Shown piece after piece: positions 33,701 to 42,900 of a stretch of 64,000 nucleotides of DNA. The stretch covers positions 23,250,001-23,314,000 of the forward strand of contig CP093831.1 of NCBI GenBank assembly GCA_033063855.1. The letters run 5' to 3'. This DNA comes from Smittia aterrima (lineage: Eukaryota > Arthropoda > Insecta > Diptera > Chironomidae). Numbering within the stretch: position 1 is the stretch's first letter; each line of letters starts with the position of its first letter. The position numbers and the translations under genes are program-made. The notes under the pieces are model-generated. The model was not told where the DNA came from. It worked only from the letters and a program-made list of their open reading frames with translations, and did not search any database.

Positions 33701-34977
33701 CAAACTGCTGACATCAAATCATTTTCCTTTTCTAGATCTGGCAAAGTTTTCTTTTCGAAATAATCAAAAAGCTTTTTAAAAGTTTCTTTTAGAAAAATTA
33801 TCCTTTTGTTGTCTTCTTGGTACAAAGCGAGCAGATGAGGAACTCGCACGCTCAGCTCGTCATGCATGAGGTCTTGATCTTCTTTAAGAACCAACTCAAT
33901 TATTTCCTCAATATAACGATTTTCCCGACATTGCTGGAGAGCACTTTCAAAGTCTTTTAAACTTTTGGAATCATCTTTGTGATAAGGTTTGCTATTATTG
34001 TTGTAAATGCGATAGATTGCAACATGACATAGCTCGTGAACCAAAACTCCTAAAGCTTCCGAACGATCATCATCATGCTCTGAAAAAAGTCTACTAAGAT
34101 CACTACAATCTTCGTTTAAAGCTTTAGCGCCGAGATAAACTCTTCCTTCCTTAGCGTAGCTCCTTCCATAAATATTTTCATTTCCCGTAGCGTCTGCATG
34201 TTCTACCGAGTGACGTTCAAAGTCGAAAATGATCTCCAAGTTCTTGATATTTGCGAGGACTTTAAAGATTGTTTTAATTTCTCGCACTTCGTTCAATTGT
34301 TCATAAGCTCCCGCAATCAGACTCAAATATTTTGGTCGATTAGTTGTTGCTGAACTTCCTCCAAAGTAAATACTCGTTCGAGTTATTAATGCTGTCAAAT
34401 GTTCCTCGTGTGGGTTCTTGATAAAATGCCTTTTGTGGATCTCACGAAGTTCAGCTTTCAAAGCCCAGTGAAATTGATTAGCGATACTTATTATGTTTAT
34501 TTTTCTAGGTATCAGTGGAACAATTTTATTCGCCAATGCTGATTTCCCTTCTTCGTAGTTATTTGGCAAAACGTAACGATTTCGATCAAGAAAAGTGTCG
34601 ATGAGTGAAGTCAGTTCATTTGGATTCTGTTTGAGCTTATCATTAATCTCAAGAAGTTCTTTTCTCAAAATCTTTTCCAAACTATTTACAATTTCATTGA
34701 AGTTCTCATTTGAGTTCAAACACCAAGCTCTCGATACCACAGCCTCATAAACTGCAAGTTGTTTCGATTTAAGAGCAACCGCCGCTGCTGATTCACCTTT
34801 TTCATTATTAAACGGCGCGATTTCATCGAACTCATCCAAAAAGTTGCTAACGGCCCTTGCGTCTCCAACTTGAATTTTATTGAAGAAGAAAGCACGATCT
34901 TGATCACATATTTCCTTTTCAATTCGAATTCGCGAAAACAAAGCACAAATTTCATCAAAAGACTCTTCGATCGTCAT
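30766..34977 (-). CDS. NACHT NTPase with N-terminal zincin-like (HELCH) domain
   Basis: One intronless frame of 1403 aa from ATG 34977. Residues about 245-380 contain VLVHELCHVAIY (HExxH at about 314-318) and a downstream DELSVRVPHLL, the layout of a zinc metallopeptidase. Residues about 653-760 are a NACHT/STAND NTPase: Walker A DDPGMGKTT (about 658-666), Walker B VVLLLDGFDEI (about 740-750), then the sensor-like ILFISTRPHL. The rest is helical, with ankyrin-like pieces (YGWTPLMWKA near the C-terminus). The tail is acidic (NSEEDSYNSEEGWSEAEE). NACHT proteins are signalling or immune switches in other animals. Cytosolic; function unknown. Lack of introns among intron-bearing neighbours could mean an origin by retroposition or horizontal transfer (inference). 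Confidence 0.85.
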   Translation of the reverse strand: MTIEESFDEICALFSRIRIEKEICDQDRAFFFNKIQVGDARAVSNFLDEFDEIAPFNNEKGESAAAVALKSKQLAVYEAVVSRAWCLNSNENFNEIVNSLEKILRKELLEINDKLKQNPNELTSLIDTFLDRNRYVLPNNYEEGKSALANKIVPLIPRKINIISIANQFHWALKAELREIHKRHFIKNPHEEHLTALITRTSIYFGGSSATTNRPKYLSLIAGAYEQLNEVREIKTIFKVLANIKNLEIIFDFERHSVEHADATGNENIYGRSYAKEGRVYLGAKALNEDCSDLSRLFSEHDDDRSEALGVLVHELCHVAIYRIYNNNSKPYHKDDSKSLKDFESALQQCRENRYIEEIIELVLKEDQDLMHDELSVRVPHLLALYQEDNKRIIFLKETFKKLFDYFEKKTLPDLEKENDLMSAVWKLKSKEPQHLTDTKILIEKRKEEINLTKNVLEISSNCPQLTLKLIYKEIMNKFSFNFLSLSHLKDEETYDLFLNAHSSCMKPKIVIDCDNEMKQQIIKIAEEMRNDEINERIIFVHNYTESLIKDVDALKLSHSWLELMDHSKENLMKRMISFQGEKVLLEEIVDGDRHCDSLEFVPLKELLDNYLKIGHDLEFPDIVTHVQRNFQNNESEEIETSEILNIAETSKLILLSDDPGMGKTTELKILSIEFKKKLKKFWVAFVDLKEHSDFYEKDENFKTVFNSSEEIANFFAKKIFKLEKFEARIFKHLFCSDRVVLLLDGFDEISPSFKKFVTMMIKSIREHSRNILFISTRPHLTNELCRELKVEAYTLMQLTNEDCEKIIKTHFEQEEMTGEYLKTKIDQMREFFQKLCMNYNPARNPLILRMIAKVFSSDQYVQDMQANTFSIYENFVKTMIMESMKKGEDAREEAASCLLIGFNFGLFYQKEAFKIVFEHNETVKDEIEICFDLCFREVPSPLDTHITRIALMKPDGSGKIQFIHRTFAEFFVADFIFKNVFNMKALKDHKKNDPKNHRTNERIESIYGIVQKVFNTYETRYDVVQSFIDGSFEKLIANIKLVEKEVLMSTFHQIFSRSEMPRYVHFLAENRLLNIIIVISRCADKQDLKRLYTHKSDILNTCTNTSMYDENIFMLVAEFGSLYFNQKLTEVAHEVVDEKDFLNFFIVKDENDETVFSIAYKNVNPEVFDFYLHNENVQLAIDQFPERFRIRLNLMRFLRFDDISGFLDELEKFKETVNGLEHLQQVLKSFRINGDTFYYKACKIMPSIEDYKKLWNSLRSILGENDFKTLIKEANEYGWTPLMWKAKYCEKEVFLCFWRLLTEGLTNEEKEYFSNYENKSGENSFDCARLNKNRETFLAIKDLYVETFGEDKMRIMLKRERYDAGKYLTDFVQYVGDIETNSEEDSYNSEEGWSEAEEIIAE

Positions 34978-35325
34978 TGTCACACACTTCTCGATTAGTC
35001 ACTAGAAAGAATAACTTTTTTTGCACAATGAAGCAACACGTTTTTTTCATCTGCAACTCTAAATATTTTAAATAATTTACTAAACAAAGTAGAAAAAAGT
35101 CTGAGAATTATAACACTCAGTTGGTATTGGGCCAGTGTTGGGGGGTAAATGTTGTGCAATACCAACACTTTCAAAACAAAGAAAAGAACTCGATATGAAC
35201 CCCTTATCTCACTACGTTTTTCAAAAACGGTTTTTGTTTACTTTAATCTTCAATTTAACTCTGAAAGTAAAATACGTATTTTAAGTTACATTTTAAAAGC
35301 TTGGGAAAAGTTATTTTCTGTCGTA
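34978..35325. other. intergenic with a 10-bp-stem hairpin
   Basis: Between two divergent genes. It contains the inverted repeat GTTGGTATTG (35120-35129) and CAATACCAAC (35157-35166) around a G-rich loop. No coding region. Confidence 0.5.
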
Positions 35326-35734
35326 ATGGATTCACTGTAAGTTTTTTCACTCATCCTATCCAAATATTGTTTCAAATTGTTCTTTTTTAGAAATTTATCT
35401 CAAACAAGGACTCCAATGGAAAATACTTTCAAATCACCTTGGGAATATTTTGATAAAGGTGCTCCCAATTCATTTGAAGCAAAATGTAAGCTATGCGTTA
35501 AAGAAACAATGATCAGATGCAAAAACTATGGAACCACCGGAGTGATCAAGCATTTAACAGCAATTCACGGTTTGAAACATCAGCCGACTCGAAAAGTAAG
35601 CAAAATTTTAATGAAATATTTATGCGATCGAGAAGAGAAAATATTATTATCAGAGTCTGAGCTATGAGCGCAATGTGCAACAGCTTATAAAAGAAAATGG
35701 GCGAATTGTTAATGCAGAATTCCATCAGCTTTAA
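35326..35734 (+). CDS. BED-type zinc finger mini-protein
   Basis: Exons 35326-35336 (11 bases), 35391-35595 and 35654-35734 give 98 aa. The middle exon encodes a BED finger: SPWEYFDKGAP, then C-x2-C (CKLC), then H-x4-H (HLTAIH). BED fingers bind DNA and are typical of hAT transposases and of proteins derived from them. No transposase catalytic domain follows, so this may be a domesticated or truncated relic. The splice sites are good and the frame is clean. It lies tail-to-tail with the minus-strand ZAD gene. Confidence 0.65.
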
Positions 35735-36064
35735 TTGTATTAGAAGAAATTTTGCCGAAATTTTATTAAATGAAACAACAAGTGGCAGTAGCAGTTCCGT
35801 CGGACTGGTTTCAAATGGTGGGACTTTACTGGGTTGACTGTTTAGAATTAAGTCCAATGTGTGGAGCTTGGATTTTCTGGGACCGTTTACTAGCTCCAAC
35901 TCTCTAACTCCAAAGGGAAAGAAGTTTGACTTGGCGCTGTTCGAAGGTGAACTGCAAAGAAAATTTAAATTTTTAGGCATTTAAGAAGTAGACACTTCGT
36001 ATTCTATTTCGGTTGGTTTTGTATTGATACGCTGAGCCTTAAAGTTTATTTAAAGAATTTTTAT
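35735..36064. other. 3' flank between BED gene and ZAD gene
   Basis: No convincing gene. A short open stretch (KKFDLALFEGELQRKFKFLG, about 35919-35980) could be decayed coding sequence once attached to the BED gene. Confidence 0.3.
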
Positions 36065-37079
36065 TCAAACTTCTTCGTCAGAATCTTGACATCTTTTGCG
36101 TTTTAAGGATTGTTCACTCTTTCTAGGTGACGATGGTTCAAAGCAATAGCATTTTGTACTGATATGTTTCAGAGTAAATGTAATCGGATCCTGGCTGAAT
36201 ATTCTATCGGTCCGAGCTCGTATTCGATAGTTTTTCCCGCATCTTTGATTGTGACCATATTCACGAAGCGTTGCTTTAATTGCGGTTTCTCTGATTCCGT
36301 CATGAGCTCCTAAAGTAAGGAATCGTCCATCAGGCTGATCCATAACGTCTAAGATACATTTTTGAAACTCCTTCCACTTTGGAGTTGCGGATGCTCCTTT
36401 TCTTCCTAAGAAATCTTGTTCTTCAAAGTCGTACACTAATTCAAAGTTCTGTCGAGAGATTTTAATTTCCATTTGCGGTTCTAACTGTGAAGATATTTTT
36501 GTATTTTTGTGTTTGGGTCGATAAATAACTGGCGACGAGGAGCTGTCGTAGTCATTTGTTTCTTTTTCTACATTATTGACTTCACTGTAGAACAATTCGC
36601 CGTAGTCTTCACAATCATTGGCTAGCATCGTTTTAAGTTTCTTCTGTCGTGCGATCGCGAGATTTTGAAACTGCTTGAAGCCTCTAATAAAGTTATAGCA
36701 CTCAATACAGAAGTTTGGAGTGTTCGGTGAGTATTGTAGAGGCTTTTTTATAATTTCTTTGAATGTTTTGGTGATTTCATCTGGATTGGGAAGCGAAGAT
36801 TGGCTGTGTTCAATGACTTTGAAGCAGCAGCGGCAAAACCAAACGATAAGAGATGCTTGACTGTCATCTGTTGTGCTCGAAGCTTCTAATAGATCTTCTT
36901 CCGAAGGGCTTCGAAGAAAAGATTCATATTTACTTTTTCCCACAGCGAGTTCTCTCAGTTGAATCTGAAAAAAAAATTGTTTTTAGCTAAAACTCTACTG
37001 AATAAACATTTTGTCCTTTAATTACCAAAGCTAGTTGCCTTTCTCCAAGTGGATCTCTTGCTTTCTTGCTTTTACTCAT
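36065..37079 (-). CDS. ZAD-domain protein with novel C-terminal domain, copy 1
   Basis: Exons (minus) 37079-37026 and 36964-36065 give 317 aa. Residues about 60-120 form a ZAD-type zinc domain: FCRCCFKVIEH, then NFCIECYNFI (C-x2-C and C-x2-C). There are no C2H2 fingers. A low-complexity linker leads to a ~110-residue C-terminal domain (FEEQDFLGR, GIRETAIKATLREYGHNQ, RCGKNYRIRA, DPITFTLKHISTKCYC) shared with copies at 37287 and 49869. The C-terminus is KRKRCQDSDEE, nuclear-localisation-like. ZAD domains dimerise insect nuclear proteins. Head-to-head with copy 2. Confidence 0.8.
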
Positions 37080-37286
37080 TGTACTCAATTATTTAATTTG
37101 AATGACGAGTTTCCACGAAGATAAATGATTGTGTAAAGTGTTGAATTAAAATTTGTTTGTTTACGTTTCGAACTGCGCTTTTAAAACGATCGCTTTTAAT
37201 TTTTCGCAACTTCAACTTCGGACCAAAACCACTTTCATTCAAAAATATTTGTTTACATTCGTCGGAGCCAATTTATTAAATTTAAA
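37080..37286. promoter_or_regulatory. divergent promoter of ZAD copies 1 and 2
   Basis: 207 bp between the start codons. It contains the block TTTACGTTTCGAACTGCGC, CGATCGCTTTTAATTTTTCG and CAACTTCAACTTCGGACC (37150-37230). The same block occurs upstream of copy 3 (51035-51150), reverse-complemented. Confidence 0.55.
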
Positions 37287-38433
37287 ATGAGTTCAAAGAA
37301 GAAAGCAAAGGATTTAATTGCAGAAAGAGCAAAAGCATTGGTAATAAAAGGATTGTGCTTACAATTGATTGATTTAGAACTGAATTCGAACTGATCTTTC
37401 TATCCAATTTGTATTTTAGAGTCAACTACAGAATCTTGTGCCGAAGAGAACAAGTCTTTCATCAATGAGATCAAGTCTTTCAAACGATACTGTCCTGAGA
37501 CCTTCAGAAGTCTTCATCAAAGAAGAACCAACAACTGATTCTCCTACTGTCAAAACAAAGACGAGACGAACAGTTCCTAATATCTACTATTGCCGCTGCT
37601 GCTTTAAATTCATCGATCACAGTCAAGCTACTCTCCCAAATCCAGATAAAGTCGTAAAAACATTGGAAGAAATGATTCACAGACCACTAGAATATTCACC
37701 GAACACTCCAAACTTCTGCATTGACTGCTACAACTTTATCGGAAGCTTTAAACAATTTCGGAATCTCGCAATTGCCCGACAGGAGAAATTCAAGAAGATG
37801 TTGGCCAACAACTGTGAAGATTATAGCGAAATATTTTACATTGATGCTGGAACTGAAGTTTCTCTCTTCGATAGTTTCTCCGAACAAGATATTTTTGAAC
37901 AGATCGAGTCAAACAGTTCATCGGATGAGGATAACAGCGATGACTCCTTCGATTCCTTGCCATCTTCACTCAAGAAAAAGAGACGATCTCATCAGAAACA
38001 GCAAAAATCAAGAAGGTCATCATCGCCAATACAAATGGATGTTAAAGTCCCACGAAAGATCTTTGAATCAGTTTTCAACTTTGATGAAAGAGAATTTCTT
38101 GGACGAAGTCGAGCCAAGTGGCCGATATTCAATAATTGTATCATGGAAGGAATGGATCTGCCTGAAGGACGAATAAATAATCATGGAGCAAAGATTGGAA
38201 TCAGAGAAACTTTCATCAGATTAAAACTTCGAGAAGACGGTCACAAAACTCGATGCGGAAAGAATTATCGACTTCAAACAAAGACAGAGAATATCTTTAG
38301 CGAGGATCCGATTACATTTTCATTAAGATATGTCAGTACAAAATGTTTTTGCTCCAAACCTTCGTTTCCTGAGAAGGAAGAACAATCCTTAAAACGCCAG
38401 AAATGTGAAGATTCTGATGATGAAAAAGATTAA
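37287..38433 (+). CDS. ZAD-domain protein with novel C-terminal domain, copy 2
   Basis: Exons 37287-37340 and 37420-38433 give 355 aa. The first exon has the same length and coding style as copy 1 (MSSKKKAKD, then ERAKAL). The ZAD-like domain reads YYCRCCFKFIDHSQATLPNP, then NFCIDCYNFIGSFKQF. A Ser/Asp-rich linker and a basic patch (KKKRRSHQKQQKSRR) precede the shared C-terminal domain (FDEREFLGR, IRETFIRLKLREDGHKTRC, DPITFSLRYVSTKCFC), ending QKCEDSDDEKD. A likely nuclear, possibly DNA-binding protein (inference). Followed 258 bp downstream by a RING gene, as for copy 3. Confidence 0.82.
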
Positions 38434-38691
38434 ATAAATAAAGAATCTCTCAACTGACTCTCTCTAGTTTGAAAAACACTTAAAAGCCCTTCGACGCATA
38501 GCTTCGCAAATTCTGATTGCACTCGTTTCTTTCCAAACAAATCATTCTTATCGATAAAAAGATTGAATATTCTTAATTGAAACGTTAATTAATTCGTCAC
38601 AACTTAAGGTAAGGAGACTTGTCGAGTTGTCATGTTCGTTAACAATCAATTTAATTTTACAGCTTCCTTACAAATTGAAAACGAGACGAAA

Positions 38692-39494
38692 ATGAATTCC
38701 ATGAGTTGTCCATTCTGCATGAGTAAACTTCTCAAGCCGGGATTGGAGGTATACGCCACTCAATGTGGACACGTTTACCACGAAATGTGCTTGAGAGGTT
38801 GGGTTGCAAAGTAAGATGACACTTTTTGTTGTGAGTCACAACTTATAAAAATTTTATTACTTTTTTTCCTCAACAGAAACAAAAGCTGCCCAACATGCCG
38901 AAAGCCAGTACAAGAGATGCAAATGACCCATCTCTTCCTAAACAACGACGAAGCAGGAAATAAGTTGACTCAAAAGGATGATCTCATGTTAGCTAGCTTC
39001 AAATCTGTGGTGGAAGATGTTACAGCTTCTAACATGATGACGATGGTAGCTACAATCAAAGAAAGCATTGGAAATCCAATGAAGAAATTACAAGAAGCCG
39101 AACAACAAATTCTTTCGCTGCGTCAAGAAATTAATGATTTGGAGCAGGAAGCTGGAACAACTGGGAAAACAAGAGCACAAACTAAAGCTGCTGTGACCAA
39201 CAAAGCCAAAGACAAAATCATTGAAGGCTTACAGAAGGAAATTGAGGATTTGAAGGCACGACGAGCAGAGGAAATTGAAGCAGCTGCTGCATTACGTGAT
39301 GAAATCGCAAAGCTTAAGGCTACAGTCAAAGGAGAATCCCAAAGACCATTGCGGGAAAATAATGGACCTGTCAAGCAGACCAAGCAGACATTGGTCTTGA
39401 AATTCGATGACAATAGTGATAAATTGTAAGTTTTCATTAGAAAATTTTCATTCATTTGACAATCTAATTTCTTTCTTTTAGGATCGTCGAATAG
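38692..39494 (+). CDS. TRAIP/NOPO-like RING finger protein, copy 1
   Basis: Exons 38692-38810, 38877-39425 and 39482-39494 give 226 aa. The RING finger occupies residues 6-47 (C6, C9, C25, H27, H30, C33, C44, C47), followed by THLFLNN, as in the TRAIP/NOPO family. A long coiled coil follows (LQEAEQQILSLRQEINDLEQ and EEIEAAAALRDEIAKLK). I chose ATG 38692 because an upstream ATG (38632) is separated from it by a TTTTACAG acceptor. TRAIP is a replication-linked E3 ubiquitin ligase of about 450 aa; this protein is half that length. Nuclear E3 activity is inferred. Confidence 0.75.
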
Positions 39495-39910
39495 AAAAAC
39501 CATTAAGCAACAAGTATTGAGGATAAGGAAACATTTTTCCCAAGACTGATTTCGGTGATGAACGAGCAAGGAAAACAAAAAAAAAATTATCCTCAAACTC
39601 AATCAAATTATTTCTACATTTCTTATAAAATAAAGCTTATTTTCCAAACAAATTTTCTCTTTATTTTCTTTGCATTTTCCAGATGTTTGATGTAAACAAA
39701 TCCATCTGCTAACGTAAAATCTGAATTTGTTCGGATAACAGTTTATTTTTATTTCGATCCGAACTAAGATTTTGTTTTGTTATTTTATTTACTGATTTGT
39801 GATCGGACTGAACAAGTCATTATTACAAAGTGTTTGAAAGCGAGTGCTTCTTCATTGTAACTGCAATGATTTAAAGGATTTATTCAAGTTTTGCTTGTAA
39901 TCAAAGAACA
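39495..39910. other. intergenic, RING 3' end and ZFYVE26 promoter
   Basis: Plus-strand AATAAA near 39629 for the RING gene, then AT-rich sequence before the ZFYVE26 start. No gene seen. Confidence 0.5.
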
Positions 39911-42900
39911 ATGGATGATTTCTTCGAATTTTGGGAACTTTTTCCCGATAAAAGAAAATGGGACAGAGTTCAGAAAGTAAGTAATCCAGCAGAATCAAAG
40001 ATCAAAGGCACATGATTGAAACTTATGTTTACTTATTTCTTAAAGGAAATTGTCAAATATAAAAGAAATCTTCAGAATTACACAAGCGCTCGAGAAATCT
40101 TGGGTCCAGAAACTTTTGATTTCTTTCAACTGCATCTCGTGCAGCTGCCTTATCCAACATGGGAAGTTCTGTATAGCATAATGGACATTCGAGATCAAGA
40201 AAAGAATAAACCTTTGGAAGAAGTTGTGCTGTCATCTCTAACAAACATTCTTGATGAGATTGAAGCATCTCCAGGACATCAAGCAAAGCTTTACAATCTC
40301 CTGTCTAATCTCTACGTATCAGACTGGTGTCAAAATCAAATAAGAGAATTGATCATTCCACGAATATTCGATTTAAAAGAAAATTTGGGTCTTCTGGATG
40401 ATGGTGAGTCACCGGTCACAATCTAATATCAAGCAAATGACATTCTTTACCTTGTTTACAGTTTTGCTGCTCGCTCTCTTATCTCGCAGCATTCTCTCAT
40501 TGTTGACTCAGTACATGGACTTTGAAAGAAAACAAATTATTGGAAAGTGTCGCATGAAATCGCTCTTCTTACGGACATGCTACGAGAAGGTTCATTGGCT
40601 TGAAACGCTTTTGGATCCGATGAACGATATCGATTCACTTGATCATCATTTGCTTCAACATCTGAAACTTTTTCGACTAATTTTCAATGGAGATAAGCTC
40701 AAGTATTCTCAAAGTCAGGTTGAATCAATCGATGCAGACACAATTCAATGTAAAAGCTCTCTCGACCTTTGTTACACGGAGTTGCAGAGACAGACAACCA
40801 TTTTCGAGTTTCTGAGTCATCACACTAAGTATTCAGAGATTGACGAGAAGATCCTCGTGAAAAACTACATCATTAACAGTCTCATGAGTCTTCAAGTTGA
40901 ATTCTCCATTAGCACCTACAATGACATAAGCGAACTGCTATTAAGAAACCATAAACTTAATCTGCAGCAACACGAAATGACCGGTCAAACTCTTAAGAAT
41001 CAAATTCGTACCGAGAATGATTTGCTTAATGAGTTTATGATTGTGAAACTTTATCTAACAATAATTCAAGCAGACGACGGAGATCAAGAAGTGATTGAAA
41101 AACATTTACAAGACATTCGAATGTTAATGAAATCAGTCAGCGATGGACAAAGACAATTCCAGCTTTTGAGCAATGTCTTCACGCTCATTTTCTTACGCTA
41201 TGAACATATTAAGAAGCTCAAAGTCAAAAGGAAGAACAGCAATTCTTTGCAATCCGGATCAATCTCAAATCAAACTTCGCAATCGTTTGGTGATAACTTT
41301 GATGTGACAACGGAAAGTCTTCAGAGTGGTTTCGTTTGTCTTAAAGATAATTTAAAAGCAATCATCAACTCAATCACACTTTTCCTTAAGGAATTGGAAA
41401 GCTCTGAAAGTTACGAGTCGTTTGACGAAGAGACCAAGAAGAAATTCAATGTCATGCTTAAAAACGCTGATAACATTATGTGGCGATTAAAAATATTCGA
41501 GCAAGATAATCAAAAGAAAAGTTTAGTTAATGCCAAAGAATGGATCACGGCAATGGACTCATCCAGCTTTCACCAGATCACAAGCGAGGATGAGAAAATA
41601 TCGCCCAAGAAGAAAGTGCATCGCAAGAAGTTTAAAAAGCGTCCTCGAGTTATGAAACAATCTGATGAGAACGACGAAGCTTCAGAAAATCCAATCGAAT
41701 ACCAAGTGGCCACAGAAAATTCAGTTACCGAGAATGGTGATAAGCAAACGCTGAGATCAAAATCTAACGAATCGCATCGAAGAATCCGAAGTTCCATGTC
41801 CAAAGTTCTAATGGGATTTGAAAGTCTTATCACAGTTTGTCTTTTGCAAGGAGACACTGAAAGCATCGATCACATTATTAAAGAAAATGTAAGTTTTTGA
41901 AATTAATTAATTTGATCTTTACATAATTTTCTGATTTCACAGAACGATCTTCTTGAGTCTGCCGCTGTTTCCGAAGTCATGTTCATTCGAAAATTCCACG
42001 AAACAAAATCTCAGCTAAAATCCATTGAAGCATTTGATGAACAAACAGAAAGAAATTTCAGCGACGTCGCATCTGAAATAGATGAGATAAAGAAGATTGC
42101 TGAGTGCGGCTACGAGAAAGCAAAGTTCCTCAATGTCCTCGAAAGTTTTGTTTCAAACAACAAAATTAAAACACGAGACTCCGATGCTAAACTAATCGAA
42201 AAGGCGACGGAACAACACAAATATTTATCATATTACCAAGACGACCTGCTCAATCTTCTTCCGCTCATTGACTTCATGATTTCACTTCCATGTCCATTCG
42301 AATTGACTCTGACATTGACAGAGAAAATCTTAACAGATCAAGTCGAAGACGAGTCATTTGGTTACCGGAAATTCATTAAAAACCTTTTGGATATTCTCAC
42401 GATCTTCAAGAACAACAACGACGAGAAAACAATTGGCGATCTTCTGAACGAAGAGATTTTTACGCTTGACTCTGTGGAACTGAAGCAGCAGATGAGAAAA
42501 AGAAAGGAGACAATAAGATTACTCAAATTTAAATTCGAAACAGGGAAAAATGATTCTGAGTTCGCTGAGATGGTCAACACATTTAACATCTTCTCATCGG
42601 AAACTAATTTACTCTCAAAGATTCATTCGTATTCGATGAATGTCGGACATTTGTTAAAGTTCGTGACGAATGAATCATTCGGAATAAGCGAAACAATGAT
42701 GATTGATTTGGATAATCTCATTTTCAAGATTTTTGGCTTAGGACATCATCCCGAACAAGTTGAGAACTTTGCCTACAACGCAAATATCAATTTAGTTCAC
42801 ACTTTGGCTACTCTCGCAACAGGAGCGATCGAGCGATTTGAAGATAATCCTTGGGCAGATGACGATGATGCAACTTTAGTGAGTGACGTGGAAGCCGACA

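Noticed and set aside
39123..39602. 159-codon antisense frame over the RING gene
   Set aside because: Mirror of a coiled-coil coding region; no independent support.
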